Of a DNA stretch of 64,000 bases, positions 12,432-24,843 are shown piece after piece. Under the pieces are notes generated by a model. That model was not told where the DNA came from, ran no database searches, and saw only the letters and a list, made by a program, of their open reading frames with translations. Numbering within the stretch: position 1 is the first letter of the stretch; each line of letters starts with the position of its first letter. Source of the DNA: Neelides folsomi (lineage: Eukaryota; Arthropoda; Collembola; Neelipleona; Neelidae); the NCBI GenBank assembly GCA_034687125.1, contig JAQGBZ010000307.1, positions 1-64,000 on the forward strand, written 5' to 3'. Both the position numbers and the translations under genes were made by a program.

Positions 12432-13053
12432 GATGTTTTCTGTTAATAAACATAATTATAATAATTTACGACTTATTTTTATTAAAAATTACTTGTTTAA
12501 CTCTAATAAATATTGTGGTTGATATAAAAATTAAATCCCACCAGAAAAGTTTGAAGACAATGATGAGTTAATTCATTAATTAAACTTAAGATGTATTAAT
12601 TAATTAAACTTATAAATAAAGACTTTTCTATTCATTATTTGAATACAAACATGAAATAAACATTTAACAATAACACGAGAAATGAGATGAATTAAGAAAA
12701 TTAAGTTTAAGAATGGTCTTGATTTCCGAGCTCGAGTTTGTATTTGGGTTTCGGTCTTCTCTTCTCATTGTTTTGCTATTTGGAACGTGCTCATCGCATG
12801 TCTCATTGCATTGAAATTGGAGTAGTGCATTAGAGGATAGGACATTAGCAAAATTAGCATTATATCATAGCAGTTAATTCGCATTAAATTTTATTTTATC
12901 TTTTAATAAAGCCATAATACAAGAAAATTTCCAAGGAAGTGACTGCGATGCATCGAAGAGTTGCACAAAGACACAAAAAAGAGTAAAAAATTAATATTGG
13001 ATTGGTAAAATTTAAAATTTTAAGTGCTATAAGTGGACGTTCAAATAACAATA
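12432..13053. other. Divergent promoter region, eEFSec and alpha-arrestin
   Basis: About 620 bp separate the two start codons. A less AT-rich block at 12720-12850 stands out from its surroundings and may hold shared promoter sequence. No conserved element could be named. Confidence 0.35.
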
Positions 13054-14901
13054 ATGAATGATGATCAAGGTAGAGTTTAAAATAACTATACATTACATTA
13101 ACAGATATAACATTATTATACCTGTATGATTAAATAATTCGTTTTCAGATCTTTTGGAAATCGCTTTCGATAAAAAAGATAAAACTTTTTTTCCTGGGGA
13201 CACCGTTCGCGCGCGACTCCTCTTTACGCTCAAAAATAGGAAAAAGACTAGGGGTAATATAATCATTTAACATTATGTAATATAATAAACCTTTCCATTA
13301 AAACTATTTAAGAGATAGAGCCAATAATGTGTTTAACTTTTAATATCATAGCTATTCGAGTAACTTGGCAAGGGATGATGAGAACCTTTAATTCCAAGTT
13401 CAGAGAAAAGTTTATGACAGACAATAACGATGATAATGCAGAAGAAAAAGTTATTTTCACCTATGTTGAATGCATTTTAGGAAACGGTAAAGTAAATTCT
13501 TTTAGTTAATTTGTACTCAATAACTAACTGTACAAATATTCAAATGATTGTTTAAGGTCATGTTGAAGTTCCATTAAGTGAAGGTCTTCATGAGGCAAGA
13601 CACATTTCTCGTTTTTGATATAATTTTTTATAAATATTTAGATAATCCATATATATATATATATTAATTTTTGATTGTAATGTACCAAAAAATAATTGAA
13701 CTTTTTATCTCCAAGTTCCATTTAGATTATTTACTTCCTTATCATCTTCCATCATCATTCAAAGGAACCCATGGAACTGTCGTGTACACTTTAGGAGCCA
13801 TCCTTGACCTCGATGGAATCGCCCTCGCTAAAACTTTCTTCGTCGACTTCTATGTCATTGGTGTGGCCAAATTGTCGACAAATCCAGATCTTCTAAATCC
13901 AATCACGGTTGAAAAATCCTTCAACGTGGTATCCTTTCTCCCTTTCAAACTCCTTTGCAGGAAATGTGAAAAGCAGGGGATTCTCAATTGCATGCTTTCA
14001 CTAGAGAAAACGGGATTTCACCCTGGCGAACCTCTGCAAATCACAGCAAAAATTGAATCGCTTAATGACACCTTCATCCGCGATGTGAAATTGCAATTAA
14101 TTCAAGTTATATAAGTTAAATCCAACAAAATAAGCATTCGCTATACTAATTGTAATTTAATAACAATTTTTAAATTTATATTAGACCATCACATACAAAA
14201 TTTACGATAAGGAAAAAGTTGACAGCGATATTGTTTATTCTCTGAGTCATTGGATGGCCCATGACGTTGACATGATAAACCTCAACTTTGACAAATTCAC
14301 GATTCCGTCCCACATCCTCCCAACGGAACTGGGAATGAATCCCAAATTGAAATATCGGCAAATTGACGATATGACCTCGACACAGTCCGTCTCAAGACAT
14401 ACAACCCAAGCGGATGAGAATCTCTATACAATCCAAAAGACAAACAATAATTTACGGATCAGCTTCAAGTACACAATAGCTCTGAAAGTTAAATGTGCTG
14501 GGCAGTGGAAAAGTTCTGTGGTTGCAATTCCAATTACAATTGGAGGTTATGAGTGGGAAGAAGCTGAAGTGGCTCAGTTTAAGCGTGACAGTCTTATTGA
14601 AGCGGACGAATCTCTCGATTTTCAGAATCTGCTAGCAAAGAAAAATAATCAAGTAGTGTCGAATATTGAGTTTCATGGAAAGCAAGTGGAAGTTGAAGAT
14701 AATGTTAATCCCCATCATAGCAAATTCCACATTTTCAATGTGCTAAAAGGTAAAGAAACCAAAGACAAGCCGAAGGTGGAAGGAAAAGACTCTAAAGATT
14801 CCAAAGACAGGCCCAAAGTGGAAATCAAAGACTCTAAAGATCAGACCAAAAAGGTTGCAATACAAGGTTCAAAAGAATTATCCAAAGCTTCAGGAAAATA
14901 A
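13054..14901 (+). CDS. Alpha-arrestin (arrestin domain-containing protein)
   Basis: Six exons, 13054-13069, 13149-13253, 13352-13486, 13557-13594, 13716-14105 and 14185-14901, give 466 residues. The N-lobe shows the family pattern FFPGDTV-R-A-R-L and, after exon 4, an EGLHEF-to-LPSSFKGTHGTVVYTL block. The C-lobe has FHPGEPLQI and a domain-end stretch around WKSSVVAIPITIGG. Arrestins of this type are cytoplasmic adaptors, often linking membrane cargo to ubiquitin ligases. No PPxY motif is visible, which is unusual for a Nedd4-binding member. The last 60 residues are a Lys/Asp-rich tail with repeated K-D-S-K-D units. Intron 4 starts with GC (GAG|GCAAGA); this choice restores the conserved G-x-H-x-F segment that a nearby GT donor would delete. 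Confidence 0.88.
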
Positions 14902-15396
14902 GTTCCATTTATGTTAAATTAATAAAATTTCAAATGTCAATCATGTCAAGTCAAACATGACAATTATACAAAATTCTGAGTCGTCCATTGTTGATTAAAA
15001 TGAGCTTTAAGAAATTAATAATTTTAAAACATGTTTAATCATTAAGCACCAATCTTAAATGTCATATTTTTTATTGTTATTGTCTCAATTAACCGGTAAT
15101 AGGTTATTTTTGACTATTTTTAATTTGATTAATTTATTAATAATACCTATAAAGGGGCTTAAGTTTAAATATGAGTTCAGAGATAATCTTCATGGAAAGA
15201 GGAGATTGAAGTTACGCTGACAACTTTTCATAGAACATAAAGGAATGATAATTTTTTCATAAACTTTATTATAAAAATAAGAATAAAAAATTAATATTGA
15301 AGTGAATTTTTTAGCATTCAATTTCTACTCAAAATCAAGTTAAAATTCAAGTTAATTATGTATTATAGCCATTAAGTCGATCAGGTTTTAACAAAG
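14902..15396. other. Intergenic region between arrestin and Kelch genes
   Basis: An AATAAA at 14921-14926, 20 bp after the arrestin stop, is the likely polyadenylation signal. The remainder is AT-rich and should include the Kelch promoter. No repeat or RNA gene is seen. Confidence 0.5.
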
Positions 15397-18300
15397 ATGC
15401 CTAAAGGGGAAAGGTCAAAATCGAGTCATAAATCCATTGACAAATTAGATAAGAGAAAAGGCTCAACAACAAATTCTGTTAGGTCGAGCAAGTCTCCAGT
15501 TCGTCGTCCGGATCCGGAACCGAGCTCTTTGCTCCTTGAACAAAAAACCGAAGTTCCTGGTCTTGATTTTGAGAGCTTTGAAGATGTCTCACATTTTCTC
15601 AATACATTCAGAGACGGATTGTATGAGAAGCAGAGAAAGTTCGTTTAAAACTATTTAATAAAACAATTTAATAACATAATTTAACAAAATGTCCAGTAGA
15701 ATTTAAATGGAGCTTTGAATTTTTAATATGAATAGAGAAGGAGCCTACTGCGATGTTATTTTGGTAGCTGATCTTGACAATGTCAACGTTCCAGCTCATC
15801 GGTTCTTCATGAGGGCCAATTCAAAATACTTTGCAGCACTCATTGATCCAAAACACAAGAGCCCTGGGGTCAAAGTGGATGTTCATATTCATGACATGGA
15901 TGGGCCAACTCTCACGGCACTCGTGAGGTAATTTTATATTTTTTTGGTTATAATTCTAATAAAGTTATCAATTTGCTTATTAATCATCCGAAACTCCTAT
16001 AAATGCAATAAGCAGAATAGAGTAAACTGTTTGTGAATGAATTCAAAACTGTTAATTTAATATATTTATGAATTAAGTAAATAAAAAACATTAAAAAAGC
16101 TACAACTTATCTTATGCATGTAATATTATGTATATACAGATTTTTCTATTGTGGTAAAATCACTCTCACAAATGAAAACATTTTCAAAATCCTCCTTGGA
16201 GCTCAAATGTTCGAGATTCCATCAGTGGTTGAGAAATGCTACAAGTTTTTGAAAATGAATCTCTCGGCCGAGACTTGTTTGAACATCCGGGCATTTGCCA
16301 TCAAAAATGATTTAGCTCCACTCCACAATTATGCGGATTATTTCTTAAAGAAGAATTTCTCCAGGATTGTGTCTGGAAAAGAATTTCTCAGGATGGATCA
16401 TGAAGAAGTGATTTGATTCATATATCAATTAATATTAAAATATGTTTAAAAATCATTAACATTTAAAGCAATTATGTTATTAATTGGATATTTCAGATCG
16501 ATGGGTTTTTAACTAATTGCAAAGATTGGAGTTTGGGCGTTCGAAGAGAATTGCTCCCAACATTGTACAAATGGGTTGAACATGATCATGAGAACCGAGC
16601 TTCTTATTTATTCCCACTTATGAAGATCTTTCAATGTGATTCTCTCTTTGAGGATTTTTCAATGCTTTCCTCCACACTCACTTCAGACGAAGAACTCAAA
16701 ATTAAAGATTTGGATCATCCCAAATCCACAGACATTTTCGTCATTTCCAAAAATGCAACTAGTGACACGAAAACAATATGGGAATTCAATATCCTGGTTA
16801 GTACTAATAATTTTTACTTATTACTTAAATGATCCTAATCTAAACTAAATACTTACATTTATCTGTAGTAAATTAATCGTAATTAAGTTCATTTAGTAAG
16901 GAAATTACAATATGTTAATTTTGAATAGTTTTATCATTATGCAATGAAATGGCGTGTAAAAGTCGTTTTAAGTTAATTCAAGTTAATTGACAAGCAAAAA
17001 TTATATAAACATTTGTACCCAAATGAACAAATCTTAATGTTTATAAGATTTAGTATTAACTTTAATCATGATTTCATGATAATTGTCCTATGTGGCTAAA
17101 TGATAACAAACTTAACCTCAGATTTTTGATAGACGAAGCAGTACATAAAGATTATGGATTATTTCTCCTCACGAAACTGGTCATGCTTCGTGTACATTTC
17201 TCCCAAGTTGTACGAGATAGGCGGGCATGTTGAGAGCAAAGGAGAAATCGAGTCGTGTCGGAGTTTGCAGACGACGAATAAAAAAAAGATAAAGAAATGG
17301 GACAAGGAGCCCAAACTCACTCAATTGAGATTCAATTTTGGAGCTATCGTGCAAAATGACTCTATTTTTGTTGTAAGGACCTTTCATTGTCTAACAAAAT
17401 ATTTTAATCTTTAATTGTCCCTCAACATCAACATAATCAATAATTGTATAATTTAGCTGTTTAAATGTTTATAAAATTAATAATAAAATAAATCATCCCT
17501 TGTTTAGTTTGGAGGTGAAGACGATGATTTTTATCTTTTAAATTCTACTGAAATGCTGAGGGTTGGTGAGGAACGATGGACTCAATTAGAACCTATGAGA
17601 TATTGTAGGAGCAATTTTGCTCTTGCTCATTTCAACGATGAAATCTTTGTCGTAATTACTTACTGTTTAATAACCAATTAATTTATAGTGAATCTATTTA
17701 AGTTGGTTAATAATTAATTTAGCAAAAAATATTTAATTAAAGTTAGGAGGCTGGGGCGGAGTTTTTGAAGAAGAGGACGAGGACGAAGATGAGGAAAATG
17801 AATGGATGATCCTCAAAAGCGTTGAATCTTACAACCCAGCCCTTGACAAATGGACCCAATGGCCGGATATGAATAAAGAAAGATATCATTTCAGAGCCAC
17901 CGTTTTGGGAAATCGGCTTTATGCGGTTGGAGGAATGAACGAAAGCACGGTGGAATATTTTGATTTGCAATCCAGGAAATGGACGTTTTGTGCAAGCTTA
18001 ACAACTCAAAGGAATGATGGAGGTTTCCTTAATAAATTATAAAAATCATATTTTGCAATATGTCCCATTAAAGTAATGTTATTAAAGTTAATGTTTTGAT
18101 TGAATAATGTTTAATTATTATTGAATTTCCTAGTAAGATGTTACTTTATTTTAATTTCAGTGGTTGTAGGAGCCAAGAACCGAATTTATGCTATAGGAGG
18201 TAATGTGTTTATTGAAGCGTTCATTGTTATTAAATTGTAAAATAACTCAATTTTAAATAATTCTATGAACTTTATTGGATTAAAGGTAATGAAGGTCAAC

Positions 18301-18404
18301 CAACGACCGAAATTTATGATCCCAACAAAAACCTGTGGTTCATAACTCAAGATGAAGTTGGGATCCCGAAGCCCGACTTCTTCTCATATGCAGTCAAAAA
18401 TTGA
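15397..18404 (+). CDS. BTB-BACK-Kelch protein (Cullin-3 adaptor type)
   Basis: Nine exons, 15397-15638, 15736-15927, 16140-16407, 16497-16796, 17133-17372, 17508-17651, 17743-18022, 18161-18199 and 18286-18404, give 607 residues. After a basic, Ser-rich N-terminus (1-55) comes a BTB domain from about residue 81 (AYCDVILVAD, AHRFFMRANSKYF, FFYCGKITL), then BACK (TCLNIRAFA). Kelch blades follow, with repeated Y-x-IGG/VGG motifs and W six residues before M (KWTQWPDM). Such proteins bind Cullin-3 through BTB/BACK and recruit substrates with the propeller. Blade glycine pairs are often interrupted or joined to acidic residues; residues near the start of the 17743 exon form an acidic loop (EEEDEDEDEE). 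Substrate and orthology are unknown. Confidence 0.9.
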
Positions 18405-19448
18405 AAGCTAAACTTTAATTGGTCATCTAAATTCATTTAAAAATTGTTAATTTTATTACAAAAGTTAAAAATGAATAACGTTTTCTGTATTATTTAACAA
18501 TTGCAAGAAACATTAAAATTCTAAATAACTTCAAACACAATCCTTTCTCGTTAACATCATTAATTCAAAATATTCCGTTCATATTTGTTCGTTTAAATAT
18601 AAAAATTATCAGGTTAATTTATTTATGCCGAGCAGTTCCAATTGAATCCAGAGAGAATTGATCCTAATCCTATCCTATGTAGTTATCTAATAGAGAGAAT
18701 AGGAGAGAATGAATTGAAATTGAATGCTATTCATTTTCATTTTATTCCAGTTTAAAAGTACGCAAAAGTAAATAATATATTAAATGTGAGTATGTTAATG
18801 AAGACATTTAAAAGTACACAGAAGTTTTCCAAGAAGGCAAAATTAACCCTCAAGACTTCTTCGTACCAGTGGGTAATAATAATGACCAAAAGTTAGATTA
18901 TCAGCAAGTAGGACTTAAACTTATTCGCATACAAAATATTACACTCGCCATTAGCATCACCATCATGCGAAGATTTTCATGCTACCTTGTGCGTGCAGAC
19001 ATTTAATAAAAGTGTCTTAATGATAATAGCATTCACTTTTATCAAGAATGAGTAACATGTTCTCAAGAATAACTCTCTTTGTTTCCTCAATTCTAACAAA
19101 TTAATTAACGAGGCAAAAACAAAGATTATTTGTATTTTGTACTCCTTTTGCATAATATAATTTTCATTATGAATTCCTTCCTATCAGTTCTCCCATTTCC
19201 TATGATTTCCTAAGACATTTTTATATAACTTTTATTATTCTGTATGGTTTCTTTATTTGGGGTTAAAAGTGTCTCTGAGGTCATTTGATCATGAAACACA
19301 AAATGCACTGTCAAAGAGTTTACCTCATTTTGAGCAAGGACGGGGATTTTGGTATAAATAGTGGCTTTTATGTTTGGTAAGTCACACAACTCACCTGAAC
19401 TTCTCTCAAGTCTCAAGACATCCTCACACTTCAATTTCATCTTCAACA
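18405..19448. other. Intergenic region upstream of the secreted peptide gene
   Basis: It holds the Kelch 3' end and about 1 kb of AT-rich DNA. The only well-defined signal is the TATA box at 19353-19360, annotated separately. No exon could be supported. Confidence 0.4.
19353..19360 (+). promoter_or_regulatory. TATA box of the GY-rich peptide gene
   Basis: TATAAATA lies 96 bp before the start codon. A transcription start about 30 bp downstream, near the TCACAC at 19382, would leave a leader of some 65 bases with no intron. This is the clearest core promoter in the window and fits a highly expressed secreted product. Confidence 0.65.
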
Positions 19449-19754
19449 ATGAAGGGAATATTCGCTTTCGTTTTGGTCGGAGCCCTCGTTGCTCTCGCAG
19501 TTGGCCAAGAAGTCGAGGAGAAGATCGACGCTGGGGCACCAAGAGGAGTTGTGCCGGACGGCGGGAATCAATACGTTCCTGTCAACGTTAACGGTCAAGC
19601 TGCTGCGGGTGGAGCTGCTGGAGTCGCTGGAGCCAGGAACAAGAGATCTGGATTCTACGGTGGTTTTGGACCTTTTGGATTCCCACTTTATGGAGGATTC
19701 GGAGGATACGGCTGGGGTGGATGGGGATTCCCTGGATATGGAGGATTTTTCTAA
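19449..19754 (+). CDS. Small secreted Gly/Tyr/Phe-rich prepropeptide
   Basis: A single exon encodes 101 residues. A hydrophobic signal peptide (1-19, ending AVG before Gln20) is followed by an acidic, Ala/Gly-rich propeptide and then a dibasic Lys-Arg at 65-66. The predicted mature part is 67-101, 35 residues made almost only of Gly, Phe, Tyr, Trp and Pro in GGFG/GYG-type repeats. This layout matches arthropod cuticle glycine-rich peptides and nematode-type GY-rich antimicrobial peptides. Which of these it is cannot be told from sequence. The upstream in-frame ATG at 19374 is rejected because it would bury the signal peptide. An AATAAA polyadenylation signal lies at 19875-19880. Confidence 0.82.
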   Translation: MKGIFAFVLVGALVALAVGQEVEEKIDAGAPRGVVPDGGNQYVPVNVNGQAAAGGAAGVAGARNKRSGFYGGFGPFGFPLYGGFGGYGWGGWGFPGYGGFF

Positions 19755-20258
19755 CAAGTTTGAAAATCGAGAACTTCTTGGAACTCCATCTGAACAATCT
19801 GAGCACTACTCGACTATTTATCATTTCTTTGTCTTTCTTCATTGGGCCAATATTTCATTTTTTTGAAAGTATGAAATAAATTATTATATTTCTTTGATTC
19901 AAAATACAAACAAGTGTCTTGTTTTTCAATCCAATCCAAACATAAAAATCATAAATATTTTACATACCTTTTATATGTTAATTATTTAATGAACTAAATC
20001 TAATACTCTGCATCTATCAGAAAACTTGGCATTAGCATTACTAAAATTCAAAACAACACATACATATCCTACGTAGATAGTAAAACTTACATTTAGCATT
20101 AGTAATTGATGTTTGATATTTGTGAAACATTGTATCAATTAAAAACAAAAAGTTATTTAAAAATTAACGTTGAACAAGTTTTATTCAACTTTAAAATATC
20201 CAAATAATAAATATCAATAATAAATTGTATTATAAAATATGAAATAAACGAAAATGTT
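19755..20258. other. Convergent intergenic region
   Basis: It holds the 3' UTR of the GY-rich peptide (AATAAA at 19875) and the 3' end of the minus-strand coiled-coil gene. Nothing else is recognisable. Confidence 0.45.
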
Positions 20259-21931
20259 TTATTTTTTCTTGAATTGAAATTGCTTGAACCTATTTTGTTG
20301 GATTTCTGGAACAAAGCGGTGAGAATCAAGATCTTTTGGAGTACCTTGTTGGTTAGAAGTTGAAGAACGCGAAGGAATCGGCTCTGCCTTGATGAATCCA
20401 TCAGAACTTTGTGTCAATTTCATGAAGCTGTTTCTGCTCATACTTTCACGCCTTGCTTCTAATTATAATAAATAAATGAATTTGAATTATGAATCAAACA
20501 AAATCTTCTTATTTTTTCAAATTAAGATATTATGGCAAGATTCCCCCTTACGAACTAAAATAAAATGAATAAGATACCTTGAGACTTTTGTTCTTTTTGA
20601 CGAAGCATCTCTTGATAACTCTGATATTGAGAAGATGAAGAAACGAAGGCTCTTTTGACTCGAGGACTTTCGCTTGGCTTTGGTCCTGAAGGAACATAAA
20701 GTCTCTTGGCAGATGTCTGCTGAACCATTGAAGAACCACCGGAGCCATTCTGTTCGTTGAGTTCCATTTCCAATTCGAAGTCGAAATCCATGTGGTTTTT
20801 CCTTTGGAGATTCAAACTTTTCTGAGCGTTTTCAACTCTGCATCCCCAATAGCCAATTGAGTTCTTCAAGTTGGAAATTCGACTTTGAAGTCTGTTTATT
20901 AAAATAATATAATTTTGTTATTTGATCATTTTATTCATAATTATTAATTAGATGCGAATAGGGGTTACCTTTCAAAAGTAATTTTGTCCTGATTGTCCAA
21001 ATTTGGGACTTCGTTGTCTCTTTCATTGACCAAATCGTTCAGGGTTTTATTGACATCATCAATTTGCTTCTTGACGGCAAATTCCTTTTCACGCATCAAA
21101 TTTTTCTCGTAATCCAACTTCTCTTCAAGTTCAAATGTCTCTTTAGTTGACCTATCCAACACCTCCTTCCTTTTCATATATTCTTCGAGCTCTGTTAAAT
21201 ATTTTTAAGAAGTGTAAGTTCCCTTTATACTTAAATATAATAGGATAAAACTAGTCAAGTAAAGTACCCAATTTGAGATTGCATTTTCTTTTTCTCATTT
21301 CTTCGAGAGTTGACATTCGTTGCATTTTTCTGTAATTTACGCCAAGTTCAGAGCAATTCCAAGCCTTCGCACATTCAATCATTTTGAACATGTTTTCATT
21401 GACAAGAGTGGCAATTTCTAGCTTTTTCTCTTCCTAAAAATAATTATAAGTTTTTTAAAAAGTCTAGTAAAATCATCATTACTTTACTATGTACCTTAAT
21501 TATATTTTTTTAAATAGTAGGTATTAGGTAAGAATGATTTAATCAAACATTACAATTTGTGCTTTCGTGCACTCAATTTTCTTATTAAGGCTTTCGATTG
21601 ACTTGTTAGCAAGTTTCTCTCTCAAATCCTTAAAAGAAATTCGTCCCTCGTATTCTTGAATTTTGGTCAGAATTGTAGCAATAGACTCGTCCTTCTCATT
21701 AATTATGCGTCTTTGATCTTCAATTTGTAAATCGAGAGACTTCAGTTGTTCCATAGCTGGAAGTGAATCATATTCATAAATTCATATAAAACATAAATGT
21801 TCGAGGTACAAATTCAATAATCATTGTTTAAATTTTGGATTTAATCGTTTACCTTTCTCTAAAAGCTTTGGCTCATTTTTAAGTCCAGCTCGAGTTTGGT
21901 TCAACTCATCGAGGTACTTTGAGGCCTCCAT
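20259..21931 (-). CDS. Uncharacterised coiled-coil protein
   Basis: Six exons, 21853-21931, 21554-21756, 21268-21433, 20969-21191, 20578-20891 and 20259-20458, join to 394 residues. Roughly residues 5-265 are heptad-rich Lys/Glu/Leu sequence typical of a long parallel coiled coil, with breaks near C-A-K-A-W-N-C and around PNLDNQ. The C-terminal 130 residues are disordered and basic, rich in Ser, Gln and Lys, and end with KQFQFKKK. This plan (coiled coil plus basic tail) resembles kinetochore, centrosome or spindle proteins, but no family signature was recognised and I give no name. A CCAAT motif at 22183-22187 lies about 250 bp upstream. Confidence 0.75.
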
Positions 21932-23000
21932 TTTTAACTTATTTCATTAACGTTCAGCTATAGACGGGTTCAATAATTAATAAATTATTTACTTTAAAGA
22001 AATAATGAAAAAATTACAAATTGATTGAGATTGACTCACAAAAGAAAAGAGAAAACGAAGACTGAAAACGAAGAGAAAGGAAAAAGGAACGTTGCGTTTT
22101 GTGCTTGACGTTTCTTTGCTAAATAAAAGCAAATGCGTTTAGAAAGGGAAAAAATTTTTAGTTCGCGCTTTTAGCTTTTGGACCAATGAGGTTTGGCCAT
22201 ATGCGAAGTCTTCTGATATTGAATCATCACTTTAATTCACATCCTTATTATCGTCACTCGTCGACATTGAGTTTATTAGTCAAAGAACGAACACAATTTG
22301 TTAAACATTTAACAATTTTCATCCTTCCTTATTTAAATTACATAGTCAGCTAATTATCCACGCCATGAGTTTTTATATAACATTTGTTTGCAAATGATCG
22401 TTATAAAGTAAATATTATAAACTGTTACGGTAAGTTCAAGTTTTCGAATCAATCTCTTTGTTTTAAGCCTATGATTAATTAATAACGTGTTATTAAAATT
22501 ATATATAATTTATATTTAAGACGAGCTTATAAAATGTGATTCTTATCATATAGATATATTCGCATAAGCGTATGAAGGAAGTTGAAGATGAATAATTGAT
22601 TCCCATTATAAGCTGATAATACGACACAAGTCAAAATTGACCTCGCCCAACGTCCAATTACAGGTAAAATAATTTGTTTATTATTGCTTGATAGAGTTTT
22701 TAATATTAAGATTCGAAAATGGAATGTCATTTAAGGTTGAATTATGATATAATTAATAATTTTGTTTGCTGTATTCTCTCCTTACTATCAGTTTATTAAA
22801 AGAAAATAAATATTATCTTTATTATATCTCTGTTCAATAAAATAATATAATTTCGGCAAATAAGAAAAAGATTTATGACAACAAAAGACTCTCTTCGTAT
22901 TCAACAGGGCTGCGAGGAAGCAATTTCTCCTCCAAATTGTATAGAAATAGAAAATTCAACATTTAAATACAGAGAATCATCATTGAACAAATAAACCAAA
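21932..23000. other. Divergent intergenic region, coiled-coil gene and Vps45
   Basis: About 1.07 kb. The first 250 bp are less AT-rich and contain a CCAAT box (22183-22187), consistent with the minus-strand promoter. The leader of Vps45 must lie toward 22900-23000. Open frames here (such as 22527-22730, -) show no coding character. Confidence 0.4.
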
Positions 23001-24843
23001 ATGGATCCAGTCATCGCTGTGCGAATGTACATTGACAAAATGATTCAAAATTCTGGCCCAGGGATGAAAATCTTGTTGATGGACAAAGAAACCACTGGCA
23101 TCGTTTCCTCCGTCTATTCACAGACAGAAATCATGCAGAAGGAAGTTTTCCTCTGCGATCGTCTGGACAATTACTCAGGCCGTGAACAACTTCGTCATCT
23201 CAAATGTCTCACCTTCCTTCGCCCAACTGAGGAAAACATCGAGAAATTGTGTTATGAGCTCAAAGCTCCACTCTACGCTTCTTACTTCCTCCACTGGTCG
23301 AATGTCATTGCCAAGGCAGATGTGAAGAGATTGGCTGAAGCGGACGAACAAGAACTCGTCCGAGAAGTCTCAGAATTTTTTGCGGATTTCCTTCCGTTGA
23401 GCCCAAAAGCCTTCATGGCTCCAGTGAACCTTACAAAGAGTCCTTTCTCTGATGGAGATTTGCTCCATGAAGACATTGCCCATTCAATTGGTCTCTCTCT
23501 CACAGCGTTTCTCTTAGGAGTAAAGAAAATTCCAGTGGTTAGATATACAGAGTGGTCAATGCCCACACAAAAGCTGGCTGACAAATTGAGCAATTTGATT
23601 AACAAGGAATCCAACTTGTTTGATTTTGGAAGATCGCCACCCAAATCTCTTTTACTCATCCTTGACAGACGGGACGATGCAGTCACTCCACTCTTGAACC
23701 AATGGACTTACCAAGCAATGGTTCATGAACTTTTAACTATTAAAAATCACAGAGTCAGTATGCAAAATTCTCCAGGTATTTATTCTCATATTTATTCTTA
23801 TTCCATTTATATATTTATTATTTTACTTTTTAAAGAATAAAAATTCCCTTTCAATAGATATATAATATTTCTTTATTATAATATGTTATTAAATTATTAT
23901 ACATTAGAATTAATTTTTATATCTTTTAATTATTTTAGCTGTTCCAAAAGATTTCAAAGAAGTCGTTTTATGCCCAGATAATGACAAATTCTTCTCAGAC
24001 CACATGTACTCTGATTTTGGAGTCGTTGGAATCAGTCTACGTCAACTTGTGGAAGAATTCCAAGGGAAAGTCAAGTCCCAACAGAAAGTTGAATCCATTG
24101 ATGACATGAAAGCTTTCATTGAAAATTACCCAAGCTTCAAGCAAATGTCAGGAACTGTGTCAAAACACGTTGCTGTAGTCGGTGAGCTTGCGAGGCTAAA
24201 CGAAACCAATTGTCTTCTTCAAGTATCTGAACTAGAACAAGAAATCGCTTGTCATTCCAATCATTCACAATCATTGTCAAAAATCAAGAACATTCTTTCC
24301 AATCCTAAAATTCAGAATTTGGATGCCCTGAGACTGGTTTTGTTATATGCACTGAAGTTTGAGTCTCATTCGAATAATGACATTACCGGACTGATGGTTA
24401 AATTGAAATCCAGAGGGATTTCTGAAGATGATGTTGGGCTTGTGAAGAGTATTTTGAAATTCGGCGGGGACAAGAAGAGGAAATCGGATTTGTTCGGAAT
24501 GGACCCGGTGGCTGTGACAAAGAGATTTATGAAGGGACTCCAAGGAGTTGAGAATATTTACACACAACACACCCCTTGGTTGAAGGGAATTGTGGAGGAT
24601 TGCATGAAGGGGAAATTAAAAGAAACTTCATTTCCCTACTTCAATAGAGGGATGGACGTCAATTGGCGGCCGAGTGAAATCCTTGTATTTGTCATTGGAG
24701 GCATCACATATGAGGAAGTGTTGGCAATCAACAATTTATGTAAAGCTGAACCGCGGGTGGACATCATTTTGGGCGGAACGGCAATTCACAATGCAACTTC
24801 GTTTATTGAGGAAGTGCGTGGGTCATCAAGGGTCAAAAAATGA
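23001..24843 (+). CDS. VPS45: Vps45, Sec1/Munc18-family vesicle fusion factor
   Basis: Two exons, 23001-23775 and 23939-24843, join in phase 1 to 559 residues (human about 570). The whole SM-protein fold is covered. Landmarks are the KILLMDKETT strand, VFLCDRLDN, the LRHLKCLTFLRPT segment, LLLILDRRDDAVTPLLNQWTYQAMVHELL in the central domain, and the C-terminal WRPSEILVFVIGGITYEE block characteristic of Vps45. It acts in the cytosol on trans-Golgi and endosomal membranes, binding Tlg2/syntaxin-16-type SNAREs to promote fusion. The single short intron and complete ends argue for an intact gene. Confidence 0.96.

Noticed and set aside
13716..13734. GT donor at 13580 paired with the acceptor at 13734 in the arrestin gene
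   Set aside because: Phase-compatible, but it deletes the conserved G-x-H-x-F segment of the arrestin N-lobe.
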